A model generated the notes under the pieces. The model saw only the letters and a list, made by a program, of their open reading frames with translations. It was not told where the DNA came from and ran no database searches. This document shows positions 48,700-59,694 of a stretch of DNA of 64,000 nt, one piece after another. The stretch lies in the NCBI GenBank assembly GCA_030789695.1, contig CM061135.1, positions 114,088,301 through 114,152,300 of the forward strand, given 5' to 3'. Numbering within the stretch: the first letter of the stretch is position 1; every line of letters begins with the position of its first letter. The stretch is from Scilla litardierei (Eukaryota; Streptophyta; Magnoliopsida; Asparagales; Asparagaceae). Made by a program: the position numbers and the translations under genes.

Positions 48700-48863
48700 C
48701 GATATTATATTAAATAATAATACAAAAATACACAAGCTATAGAAACTTTATCTATGGAAAAATAGTCTACGCCGTACCGATGAGGACAGACTTGACAAGT
48801 CACATAAAGAGAGTTTTGATCTCTCATATTATGAGTCGAAAGACACTTGTAAGTCTTGTCTCA
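48700..48863 (+). pseudogene. Copia gag-pre-integrase remnant
   Basis: Around 48745-48860 one frame gives a degenerate match to the pre-integrase region (LWKNSLRRTDEDRLDK, and later CKSCL). It is cut by the insertion of D at 48864. Confidence 0.5.
48859..48863. repeat. Target-site duplication of element D, left
   Basis: TCTCA immediately before the D LTR; the identical 5-mer follows D at 55120-55124. Confidence 0.88.
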
Positions 48864-50429
48864 TGGTTGACTCGGAAAACGCGCAAGTGCACGCCTTTCA
48901 CTCCCAAGCGTAGGAGTGTCAATGCAATAAAAATAACCGGTGAGTACCGGGTCGGATCACATGGACAAGTCGTTCTATATTCACAAATTTGATCGATAAC
49001 AAAAAATAAAGCGTGAAACAATCACCTCAATTACGGTGGATGAGTGTGTGAAAAGTGTTGTGAAATCTAAAAAAAATCCTAACCTAAGTGGGTAGGGTTA
49101 GAGAACCAAAGGGGATTTAGGATAGCTAAGCGAGGAGCATGGGTTGTTGGTTCATTTAGATTGGCATTAATTAAGCTCTAATTACCGCGTATAACTCAAT
49201 TGATTATCCTGCTAAGGACACTCAATCGGAAAATTTAGCTTTCATGAACACGATAATTTGCAATAGGGATGTGCGCATTATCATGGCACTAATCAAATAC
49301 GAGCATGGTATTTTCTCAAATTGTGCTCTCTCAGGTCTTAACCAATCAAATTGTGCCCTAAAAATAACCCAACATTAGTAAGATAATAAGCAATAGGCAA
49401 TTAGGGCTAAATTAGCAACCAAACACAATAAATCACAACCCAAGCAAATTAACACTACACAATCATACTAAATAAGATGAAAATCTTATACAAAAGCTTC
49501 ATCCAAGTTCAATACAATATAGAGACATCAAAAATACAAATGAGAAGAGGAAGGGTTTCACCAAGATCTCCCCAAATGAGCCCTAGCCTCCTCCAATTTG
49601 CTCCTCCACCAAGCTTTCCAAGCTCCACCAAGCTTCCTCAAGCTCCCATGGCCTCATCCCCTAGCCCTAGCCCTAATGGGGAAGAAGAACCCCCAAGAAA
49701 TCTGCTGCTGGCCAAAAATATCCAAAAAAACCGAGCTCCCCTTTCCAAAAACGCAACCAGGCCCTTATTAAACCATTGCGGGTCGGATCTGGGTCGGATC
49801 CGACCCGCAGCGCACGCCCCAAACCCGCCCGCATCAGCTGGCGGGCCCCGCTCGAAATCAGCGCGCACGTTTTAAAATTTTATTAATTTTTTTTAATAAA
49901 CTGCGGCCCGCTCCAAAGGAGCGGGCCGAAAAGCCCGCTTCAAAAAATGCGGGGGAAGCACGCGCGGAGCGCGTGCCTCCCCCGGTTGCTTCAAAAGGCG
50001 GGAGCGGGCCGGCCATGTGGGCCGGCCCGCGAGAATTAAAAAAAAACTTTTTTTTAAATTTCGCAACGGCCCGCTCGCTGAGCAGGCCGCCGGCCTGCGG
50101 GCCTTGTTATTTTTTTAATTTTTTTCTTTTCAAAATTCATAAAATCCAGAAACTCCTTTTTGGCTCCAAATAATCCCCAAAAATAGCTCGAAATTCCCAA
50201 AAATTCTGGAAAAATTCCAGAAAATCCAGAAAAATCCCAAAGGTACCTGAAAAATACAGGGAGCAAAAATTAGTTATTAAAATTTGCATTTTATGTATAA
50301 AATACGAATAAGCTTCAATATCACACAATATCACAAATACGCCCGTATTAAAGCCAAAATAGCATGATATACACATAAAATGCCCAGAAATGGGGGGGGG
50401 GGGGAATATGCAATTTATATCTCGAATCA
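48864..50429 (-). repeat. 3' LTR of element D
   Basis: 1566 bp. Near-identical to 53557-55119. It contains a GC-rich hairpin cluster (49903-50028), a G13 run (50392-50404) and the conserved CGCAAGTGCACG, whose complement CGTGCACTTGCG also occurs in LTR A. Confidence 0.92.
49903..50028. repeat. Cluster of strong GC-rich hairpins in D LTR
   Basis: Three stems: GGCCCGCTCC / GGAGCGGGCC with a 3-nt loop (49903-49925); CGGGGG..GCACGCGC / GCGCGTGC..CCCCCG (49948-49982); GCGGGCCGGCC / GGCCGGCCCGC with a 5-nt loop (50002-50028). The cluster recurs, slightly changed, at about 54594-54720. Confidence 0.85.
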
Positions 50430-51615
50430 CACCCCCAACTAGCTTTTTGCTAGTCCCTAGCAAAATATGCGAAAAATTCGGATTAAATTGAAAAACATGC
50501 ACCAACACTCATGATATCATCATGGCATACACAAAATAGTATTTCCACTTGATTCCAAAACCAATATACCCAATGTATGAAAGTAAACAACAAATGACAC
50601 ACTCTTCAATCTAATTCAAAGAAAAGTAAGGAAATAAGCACCGTATCATACGTATCGGGAAATATCACGATGTCAAAATTTCAAATTTTCATGGAAATGG
50701 TCAAAACAAAGGAAATTTCCTCTAAGTTGTGGAAGATGGGATTGCATCACTCATGTTGCTTATTCTTTCATTATTCATTCAATTTTTTCTTTTCTTTTCT
50801 CTTTTTTTGTTTTTTTGGTTTTTTGGTTTTTGATGTTTATGTTTTGCATTCACGCGATAACGCCATAAATGCAAACACCGGCACATTTGCATACACGCGA
50901 TGACGCTATATATGCAAATGGATGGAATGATCGCCTAAATCTCATTTTTGGCGTCCTCCCCAATGTTTTGTGGGGCACCGGCTACTCAATTTGATTAGAA
51001 AGAAACATTCACTTATACTAACTCTCTTTTTCATTCTCCAACACAAGTTAGCAACTCATCCACCCACTTCTAAGAAGAAAACAAAACATAACCAAATGGA
51101 CACTCCCAATCCAACCAAAAACTTCACCATTCATCCCAATTCATGCGACCACTTACACCAAACTATTCCCAAATTATTTCAAAGAGATATCACGACGTGT
51201 AAAATAGATTCATACATGGCATATTAGCATTTGACTCCAAATTGGAAAAGAAATGAAAATGTGCCAATCAAACATCGAGAAATCGATACCAAAGTGATAA
51301 TCCGAAAAAATAGCATAACATGAAAGCATGTAGGGACTAAACAAAGCAAGCGGTGTAGGAACGAGAAGGCCAAATATGATATGCAATGAAATTCATGGAA
51401 TGAGGGCAAAACATGGAGGGATCTCAAAAAAAAATTTTATCACCAAAATCCTACAAATCCTAAAGATTCTAACACTCTCCCCCCAACTTAAAATAAGCAT
51501 TGTCCTTAATGATGGAAGAGTATCAGATCTTGGCAAAAGATCCTAGAAAAGAGAAAAAAATACGAAAGCAAACATGCAAAAGCAAACTAACTAATTTTTT
51601 ATTTATTTACACTAC
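50430..51615 (-). other. Element D 3' non-coding region
   Basis: 1.2 kb between the gag stop and the polypurine tract. It starts (minus strand) downstream of gag with AT-rich sequence and ends in the tract at 50445-50430. No coding frame is supported. Confidence 0.75.
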
Positions 51616-53379
51616 TTAAAGGAAAGAATACACCTTAGCAAATGGCGGATCCCGAATGTATAACGACGGTGGCAACTGCTCGATCATACCCTTTTGCTCC
51701 TCCGCCAGCTGCTTTGGAGCTAGGCCACCACCGGCCTCCTCGGATTCCAGCAATGCAACTCCCAGCGTCCCCTTGGGATAATATATGTCATGTGGGAGAC
51801 GAGCTGCATCAATCCAAGTCATGTCCTCATGCCCTGCAAAAGCATTCCAAAACAGGTCGTCAAAACAAATAAAAGAATTTAAATGCAATGGACGACAATC
51901 TGAAACAAATGTATATGGAAGTGAAAATTTGGTTTCAGCAATGCAAGGCATGAGATGGTGGAAACTTCCCTGAAATGCGGTGCTAGGTGTGGCATGATAC
52001 ACTGCCTCAGGAGGAGGTGGAAGTGGCTGCAGAGAGAAAACTGGAGTAAGAGGGAGCTCAGGCTCAATATATACCATCTTGCAATCCCCGTCTCTATCCT
52101 CTTCCTCGACATCAATATCAACATCAACGATCTCTGCGGCACTCCCCAAAATGGGTAACTGCTCCTGACAAACCTCCTCGATGACTGGCAAGTGCACATC
52201 CTGAGGCGAGGGAAGTGACATATGCGACAGGACTGGAGGTAGACTCGTCTCGGGCAAATCCAAGCACGCATCACCCTCGTCATCCCAGAAATAGTTCATC
52301 TCAGTCGTCCTCCCTAAGTACTCAACCGCCTCGACCTGTGAGGCTAACTCTGAAGTGGAATGTGGCTCAGGCTCCATGGTGTCCTCAATCTGCTCTAGGC
52401 CATCTTGCACATCCGCTTCATCCTCAACCTCAAAGTGAAAATGCATCGTGTCACCGTCGTGGTCGACACGCACTCCATCATCTATCTCCTCTGACTCCTC
52501 AAAATATATATGCTCAAATTCCTCTACTTGGCCCCAATGCACCCTCTTCACTGGTTTCTCTTGGTATTCCATAGGGTCGCAATAGAACGAGCCCTCAGCT
52601 GGCTCCTCAGAATATAATCTGTCAATATCCTCTACATGGATCTTATGCAACCCATCCTCCTGCTCTGCTCTATATCCCATGGGGTCGCAAGAAAAAGAGC
52701 CCAAAGGTGGCTCCTCAAACTGACACTGGACCTGCTGCTCTGCATCCTGAAGTGGAAACTGGGACTGGCTATCATCCTCATATCCAAGTGACATCTCTCC
52801 AGATGGCGCAGTCTGCTCCCACTCTGCAAGGTCCCTCAGGTAACACCATGAATCCTCGGTCGAATAGTCGAAGAACTCCCCACCGTAGCTCATCTGCACC
52901 AAATCTCGCCCAGATGGCGATAACCCTGTGTAGAAGATCTGCAGAAGATGATCCTCGTGAAAGCTCTGGTGTGGGCACGCAAGCAGCAAATCAGTGAACA
53001 TCTGCCAAGCCTGATGGTAGGCCTCTCCATCGGCCTGTGTAAAGCTCGCTATGTACTGCTCCATGGCCAGCCGCCCCTATACCTGCTCCAAAAAGATAGG
53101 CAAACACACTCGAAGAAATTCAGCCTGAAACGACAACCAAGTAAAATGTGAGTCGAGAGACAAAGAATCAAACCACAATCTAGCATCATCTTGTAAAGAA
53201 GAGGAAAAAAATCTAAAATATATGCAATCATCGCTAATGTTCCCACCAAGACATGAATGTATCCACTCTTCAAATTTTTTAATATGTAAGTGAGGGTTCT
53301 CCCACTCCGAGCCATGAAAGTATGGCGGAAGTGGGATATCATCCAAATCAACGTCCGAAAAATCTGAAGATGATGCCAT
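51616..53379 (-). pseudogene. gag: Element D gag with long acidic extension, one in-frame stop
   Basis: A single frame runs from ATG 53379 to the stop at 51616, broken only by TAG at 53077-53079 (588 codons in all). The first 100 codons and the next 85 together resemble Athila gag (FEEWIHSC, DDARLWFDSL, then YHQAWQMFTDLLLACPH, FYTGLSPSGRDL, WCYLRDLAEWE). After that comes a long Glu/Asp-rich region with a repeated GSFxCDPMxY motif (residues about 122-131 and 158-167 from the second ATG, 53064). There is no zinc knuckle and no protease. The stop may be a mutation or may be read through. The role of the acidic part is unknown. Confidence 0.75.
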
Positions 53380-53535
53380 GTTGTTGTAAAAAAATTTTCA
53401 AAGAAAATGAAAATAAACAATCAAAAAGACTCAATAAGTGGAAAATAAATAAATAGAAAGAAACACACTAAGAGATAGAAGTATCACACTAAAAATTTCA
53501 AAATCAATCAAAAATTGCTACTAATAAAAACCGTT

Positions 53536-53555
53536 GTCCCCGGCAGCGGCGTCAA
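53536..53555 (-). other. Primer-binding site of element D (tRNA-Asp-like)
   Basis: The minus strand reads TTGACGCCGCTGCCGGGGAC directly after the LTR end. It is close to the TGGCGCCGTTGCCGGGGA used by many Athila/Tat elements, from memory. Confidence 0.7.
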
Positions 53556-53556
53556 T

Positions 53557-55119
53557 TGGTTGACTCGGAAAACGCGCAAGTGCACGCCTTTCACTTCCAA
53601 GCGTAGGAGTGTCAATGCAATAAAAATAACCGGTGAGTATCGGGTCGGATCACAGGGACAAGTCGTTCTATATTCACAAATTTGATCGATAACGAAAAAT
53701 AAAGCGTGAAACAATCACCTCAATTACGGTGGATGAGTGTGTGAAAACTGTTGTGAAATCTAAAAAAAATCCTACCCTAAGTGGGTAGGGTTAGAGAACC
53801 AAAGGGGATTCGCTAGGCGAGGAGCATGTGTTGTTGGTTCATTTAGATTGGCGTTAATTAAGCTCTAATTACCGCGTATAACTCAATTGATTATCCGGTT
53901 AAGGACACTCAATCGAAAAATTTAGCTTTCATGAACACGATAATTTGCAATAGGGATGTGCGCATTATCATGGCACTAATCAAATACAAGCATGGTATTT
54001 TCTCAAATTGTGCCCTCTCGGGTCTTAACCAATCAAATTGTGCCCTAAAAATAACCCAACATTAGCAAGATAATAAGCAATAGGCAATTAGGGCTAAATT
54101 AGCAACCAAACACAATAAATCACAACCCAAGCAAATTAACACTACACAATCATACTAAATAAGATGAAAATCTTATACAAAAGCTTCATCCAAGTTCAAT
54201 ACAATATAGAGACATCAAAAATACAAATGAGAAGAGGAAGGGTTTCACCAAGATCTCCCCAAATGAGCCCTAGCCTCCTCCAATTTGCTCTTCCACCAAG
54301 CTTTCCAAGCTCCACCAAGCTTCCTCAAGCTCCCATGGCCTCCTCCCCTAGCCCTAGCCCTAATGGGGAAGAAGAACCCCCAAGAAATCTGCTGCTGGCA
54401 AAAAAAATCCAAAAAAAATCGAGCTCCCCTTTCCAAAAATGCAACCAGGCCCTTATTAAACCATTGCAGGTCGGATTTGGGTCGGATCCGACCCGCAGCG
54501 CACGCCCCAAACCCGCCCGCATCAGCGGGCGGGCCCCGCTCGAAAGCAGCGTGTGCATTTTAAAATTTTATTAAATTTTTTTAATAAACTGTGGCCCGCT
54601 CCAAAGGAGCGGGTAGAAAAGCCCGCTTCAAAAAACGCGGGGGAAGCACGCGCGGAGCGCGTGCCTCCCCCCGGTTGCTTCAAAAGGCGGGAGCGGGCCG
54701 GCCATGTGGGCCGGCTCGCGAGAATTAAAAAAAACTTTTTTTTTAAATTTTCGCAGCGGCCCGCTCGCTGAGCGGGTCGTCGGCCTGCGGGCCTTGTTAT
54801 TTTTTTAATTTTTTTTCTTTTCAAAATTCATAAAATCCAGAAACTCCTTTTTGGCTCCAAATAATCCCGAAAATAGCCGGAAATTCCCAAAAATTCTGGA
54901 AAAATTCCTTAAAATCCAAAAAAATCCCAAAGGTAGCTGAAAAATACAGGGAGCAAAAATTAGTTCTTAAAAATTTCATTTTATGTATAAAATACGAATA
55001 AGCTTCAATATCACACAATATCACAAATACGCCCGTATTAAAGCCAAAATAGCATGATATACACATAAAATGCCCAGAAATTGGGGGGGGGGGGGATATG
55101 CAATTTATATCCCGAATCA
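53557..55119 (-). repeat. 5' LTR of element D
   Basis: 1563 bp, TGGTTGACTCGG to CCCGAATCA on the + strand, with the same hairpin cluster and a G13 run (55083-55095). Flanked on the right by the TSD. Confidence 0.92.
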
Positions 55120-55124
55120 TCTCA
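55120..55124. repeat. Target-site duplication of element D, right
   Basis: TCTCA, identical to 48859-48863. Confidence 0.88.
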
Positions 55125-56430
55125 AAGGTATGATGGCCAAACACCTTCTCTAAAACAGTATAAGAATGAGTTGGAGAACTCGTGGTGTCGTACATACGTA
55201 TGTATTCAGACGCAAGTCTAAATTAGCCTAGATATGTTAAACTTATTTTATTACGACACGTGTTCTTAATGAAACACAAGTCTGATAAAATAGAGTACAC
55301 AGTAACAGAAGTATTTAAACTGCTTCGATCAGATCGAACAGTCGAATACTTAGCTATATAATTCTTGCGTAATTAAAAGAAAATGTGATTTTTTCTCAGG
55401 ACAAGTCTCTTAACACATCAGTGTGTTGGAGAGCATGAATCGCACTTTGTTAGACATGGTGTGATGCATGGCAAGTGACTTTGAGTAATAATCCTCCCTC
55501 TGGGTTAAGGCCCAGATAGTAATACCTAGGTTCTTGGTAAGATTTTGTGAGGACCTTATCAATATGATATTTCTCAAATTAATCGTTAGGAAGTTAAAGG
55601 ATTACTCGAGTCTCGTGAAACGAAAAGTCGAGTAAGGCATCATAGTTGATGATGGCCTAGATAACTTCCAAGATGACATTCGGAGTAGTGACTCTGAGAA
55701 ATGGCTTGATACAATCCGAAAAAGGGTACTTGCACGTAAATAAGGTAAGGACCTTAGAAGACGTGCCAAAGGGAAGTGTTCCTTTGGCTGTAAGTGAATC
55801 TTCAAGACAGAAGATTAGTGCGGATGGAAAATAGTGAAGTACAAGTTATGGTAGTTTATAATAGTTATCGTCAGAACTCATATAAACAGATTGTGATGAA
55901 ATTTTCTCTCTAACAACTGTGTACAAATCTGTTCGGATCAGACCTGATATAAATGCTCATAATAACCATGAAAACTGGTGTATTCATATATAGTCAGTTT
56001 TCTAAATATGATTTAGAAGAACGAACTTATATGAATCAGTAAGAGAGTTTTCAAGGTCAGTGGGAGCGAATAAAAGGCATGCGAGGTATCAAGGAGACAG
56101 AACATATGTTTTGACAAAGTGGTCAAAGAGTTTGACACTTTATCAGAAATGAATATGAACCGTCTAAATAACCAGTGACAATTTTGGATTATGCTCATAA
56201 AGGAAGAGAATCTGGATGTGATCCAAGCAAGACAAATTTTATGAATTCCAAGAGTACTAAGAAACTATTTGGATGAGATTCAAATTTGTAATCAAGCAGA
56301 AACATAGAACCCCTTAACTCTATACAGTAGAAGGTTTAGTAGAGCCACTCACGAAGGCTCTACCACATAAAGTCTAGAAAGACTTATGTGTAAATGCGGT
56401 ATGAGATACCAGGATATATGGGCCTAAGTG
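55125..56430 (+). pseudogene. Copia integrase-RT-RNase H remnant
   Basis: Fragments in shifting frames: MKHKSDKIEY and LRSDRTVEYLA (integrase), MNRTLLDMV (55433 on), SDSEKWLDTI (about 55689, start of RT), an FK-DADGK-like piece near 55810, and PLTKALPHKV (about 56350, the end of RNase H). There are many stops and large deletions, so it is an old copy. Confidence 0.72.
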
Positions 56431-57520
56431 CAAGTGGGAGATGTAGTGAGATAGGTATGCCCTGGCGGCAATTTATCCTTATGTATATATACAAACATCT
56501 TGTTCAAAATAACAGTAAGTTGTTTGGTAAGAATTTACCTAAGTTAATAATAAACTAAAGTCCTGAGACTTAATGCAAGGTCAAACTTATATCAAGATGG
56601 AGATCTCGATCTTGGAGAAGTGCTTGACCATTAGTAGCATAAAGCCTAGAAACGTTTGTAGTTGGAAATGTTTTGAGAAATGGATATCGACACATCGAAT
56701 TAACCATTATGTCTTAGTCTTCACCATCAAGTGGTGATGATGATCTCATCATCGTTCAACTTGGCGAAGTCAAAGACAAGACACATGTGCTTATTAGAGA
56801 ATGAGTTCACTGAATGACCCAACAAGAGTTATCATATGGTTAATATTGACCAATCTGTCAACGATAACTCTTAGTGATGATAAGCAAGTTGGTCTTTTGA
56901 CTTGAGATCATTATATGAATCTGTACGTGAACGGTGTCACTTAGATCACTGATCTAGCTTCGGGAAAGCCCCGTTGAAAGGCCTTTGGTTGGGTGACACT
57001 TGAAACGTGCAAGGAGATAATGACCAAGAGAGGATTCGTCTCTTCCGTCAATGGGGAGTTAGTGTCGCAGTGTTAGTTTGATCTTTAGTGAAAAATATGG
57101 CCATAGTATGTTGGAAGAAGTCCAACATTATTTGACTAAAGATCGATTGAGACTAACCAAGTTCAAGCTAGTAGGGTTGACAGTTGACCATACCCTAGGC
57201 TTGACTAAGCGGCACAGTTTTGACGAAGATACTAAAACTACGGTATTCATCACGTACACAGTCAGGGTGGTCCCGACAATACTCATGTCAATGATTTAAC
57301 CACATAAGTATGATATCGAAATAGGGACGGCACCTGCTGCTTGTGGTCACTGCCATTTGGGGATTTTGAGTCCCACCTGTAGTAGGGTCAGGCTGTAGTG
57401 TCTCACACAGAGTAAGTCTTTCGTCAAATAATAGGTAGGATAAGGGAGAACATGCTTTTGATGCAAGAATGCAAAGAGTTTGCAGTTAGTTTCTTTATTC
57501 GGGATAAACTATCCACAATG
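56431..57520 (+). repeat. Probable copia 3' LTR region
   Basis: A polypurine tract CAAGTGGGAGA (56431-56441) precedes TGTAGTGAGATAGGTATGCC, a copia-like LTR start. No second copy is in the window, so the right end is not fixed. Nothing coding; the 73-codon frame at 57078 has no family match. Confidence 0.5.
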
Positions 57521-58600
57521 CAAGTGGGAGATGTTGAGGGATGTATGCCCTTAGTTTATTTGTATTTGATGCAAATGGATTTTATATTAAAAGGGAATTA
57601 ATTAAGTCGCAAAGAGTTTGCGATATAAGTTTTAAAACATTACAGATAAGGGAATTTTGCATATGATGCAAAAGAGAATTAAATATGTCGTAAAATGTTT
57701 ACGAGCATATTTAATGCGAAGAAAAGATTACCTGGATGACGGAATCGTCCCGGTCTAAACACAGGTTCAAACCACTTTAAAAACGGACACAAAATACTAG
57801 AGATAGAGCCAAAATACTCTATAAAAGCCCACTAAGAGCATTACGGGTTGGGGCCCGCAAATGCAGGCACCTGACCCATGAGCTGATCCGCCCGTAAGGC
57901 ATGCGCGTGCTTGCACCTGCTGAACGAGGGCTGCCTGGTTCTTGCAGGCAGGGCCCCGCTTGCGTGCACGCGAACACGTGCACAGCATCGCTCGCTGGGC
58001 GCGTGCTGTGCATGCGCTCGCACCGGTGCCTTGCATGTGCCCAGGCATGTGCATTGTGCACGTGCAGGAGCAGAGTGCATGGGGCCCACGTGGGGTCCCC
58101 ATGGCCTTGGGCTTTGTGCCCATCTTCTGGCGGATGCGTTTTTTTGGCTAAAATCTTGTTTAGGGTCATGTTTGGGACATCATTTGAAGGTTCAAACGAA
58201 GTCGAAATGTGTCCTCGTTTTTTCCTACGTGTTGATCGTTCAACCCTCTTTGCAACGATGTGTGACATTGTTCTTGGAGCTCAACGGTGAGGGAGAGAAA
58301 ATTCATCAAACTTTGGCCAACGTGTAAGGCAAACTAATTTGATTTTTCTTCTCCAAAAAGTTTAGTCCCACATCGGAAGTGATGAGAAGGGGAGAAGTCA
58401 GCCACCTATATAAATAGGGGCCAATTCCCCTCCTTGAAACTTGCACCAAGTCTCCAAATCCGAGAAGCTCCTAAAAGTTTTGAGCACGCTCGGATTTAGA
58501 CTTAAATTAATTATTCACTCTCTCCCTAAATTCTTCCTTACTCCTGATCGGGCTCTAGCAAAGCTATGAAGGAGTTCGGATCGGATCCGAAGTCTTGAGA
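57521..58600 (+). repeat. Second copia-type polypurine tract and LTR-like block
   Basis: CAAGTGGGAGA (57521-57531), then TGTTGAGGGATGTATGCCC. Downstream are TAGTCCCACATCGG (58363-58376), common in plant LTRs from memory, and a TATA box TATATAAATA (58407-58416). The region 57880-58110 is GC-rich, with overlapping Cys/Ala/Arg frames on both strands that look non-coding. The right limit is uncertain. Confidence 0.5.
58407..58416 (+). promoter_or_regulatory. TATA box in LTR-like block
   Basis: TATATAAATA followed by GGGG, 30 bp after the GTCCCACATCGG motif. This is a typical plant LTR promoter layout. Confidence 0.55.
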
Positions 58601-59633
58601 AGGATCCACTCAAGGTGAAACTTTTTTTGGCATGTGGTTGGCTCGGTGAAAGGCGTGTTGCTCGCCTCGAGATGCGGTACGATTCGGGAAGCGGTTCGGC
58701 TCAGGACGAGGTGCGACTCGGGACGAGGTGCGGCTCGGGACACGGTTCGGCTTGGGAGAAGCAGCGTGGGGCCAAAGAAACATTACAGAAAAGAATACAA
58801 GAGTGGGGCCAAAGAAGCAGCACATGAAGGATTTGAAGTGCGTTGGAGGGAGATCGAGTCGGAGAGGAGAAGAGAATACAAATCATTTTGAGAAAAATGA
58901 GCTCGAGTCGGGCCATTTGGGGGTTGGCGATGTGAGCCGTGTAAAAAAGAAACAAAACGACCTCATCAATGAGGTTAGAAAAAGGGATCGAAGTGGTTGC
59001 GTCGCTTGTAACGATGCAGCCGTGAAAGCTCTGCGAAAGTTGGGATTTTGGCCTTGAGAAACAGAGATATTCGTGGGCCGCGTCACTTAAATTAAAACGA
59101 CTGTGTCGATTGGTCCAAAAATAGATATCGACACGGTCGCGCCGTGTGAAATGGCATGGCCGTGAAAATTGGGTTAAGGACGGGGATTGACGCATCGGCA
59201 TGATTGAAACGACACGACCGCAAAAGCTCTGCATGAAGTGGGGTTTGGGCTTGAATTTACAGAAAGATACGCGGTCACGTCAACTAGGCGACTCGACCGT
59301 GTGGAATTTAAAGATTGAACTAAGGATTACCTCTCTCTCGACGTGGTCGTTCGTGCGTATTCCATGCGGGTGCATCATTTGTTTCCCAGCCATCTTACTT
59401 TCTTTTTCTTTAATCCTCCACGTGGTCATTTGGGTTGGAACCATGCGGCTGTTTGAGAGCTCCTTCCCCACGCTCTTCTTCTTCCTCCTACATTCAAACA
59501 TTTAGTTAATTTCTTTGGGTTTTTGGGGTTATTTCAAAATGAAAATAGAGGTTAACTTAGACTAAAACAAAGATCAAAATCTAAATGTGAAAACTAAATT
59601 AAAAACACCTGGGTAACGAAATTAAAAATGCCT
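58600..59633 (-). other. Decayed region downstream of the second Athila remnant
   Basis: No gene supported. It holds a 17-bp degenerate tandem repeat with GGACGAGGTGCGACTCG units (about 58695-58755). At 59085-59310 it carries repeated ACACGGTCG/CCGTGTG-type inverted words, e.g. ACACGG tcgcg CCGTGT at 59131-59147. The latter occupies the same place relative to gag-protease as the palindrome array of element A. Confidence 0.45.
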
Positions 59634-59666
59634 GGGTTGCCTCCCAAGAAGCGCTCGTTTTAAGTC
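59634..59666 (-). other. Athila post-pol motif, second copy
   Basis: The minus strand reads GACTTAAAACGAGCGCTTCT, then TGGGAGGCAACCC. It matches 1388-1420 and lies just beyond the protease remnant with no RT between. Confidence 0.6.
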
Positions 59667-59694
59667 TTGAGCTTGACTCTCTAAGTTAATGTCA

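Larger units (their letters stand above)
48864..55119 (-). mobile_element. Element D: complete gag-only Athila/Tat-like LTR element
   Basis: LTRs 48864-50429 and 53557-55119 (TG..CA), perfect TSD TCTCA, tRNA-Asp-like primer site (53536-53555), one gag-like gene, and a polypurine tract at 50430-50445 (minus GCTAGTTGGGGGTG). No protease, RT or integrase, so it is non-autonomous. Confidence 0.92.
48420..57531 (+). mobile_element. Decayed Ty1/copia element, interrupted by element D
   Basis: Heavily broken coding remnants appear in copia order on the + strand on both sides of element D: a pre-integrase zinc-like region, integrase, the start of RT and the RNase H end, then a polypurine tract and probable LTR. 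Its own 5' end is lost or displaced by the B array. Confidence 0.7.

Noticed and set aside
53536..53555. tRNA gene
   Set aside because: Only a 20-bp primer-site match to a tRNA 3' end; no cloverleaf.
57797..58327. Cys/Ala-rich frames of 82-149 codons on both strands
   Set aside because: GC-rich alternating sequence opens several frames at once; no start context or family.
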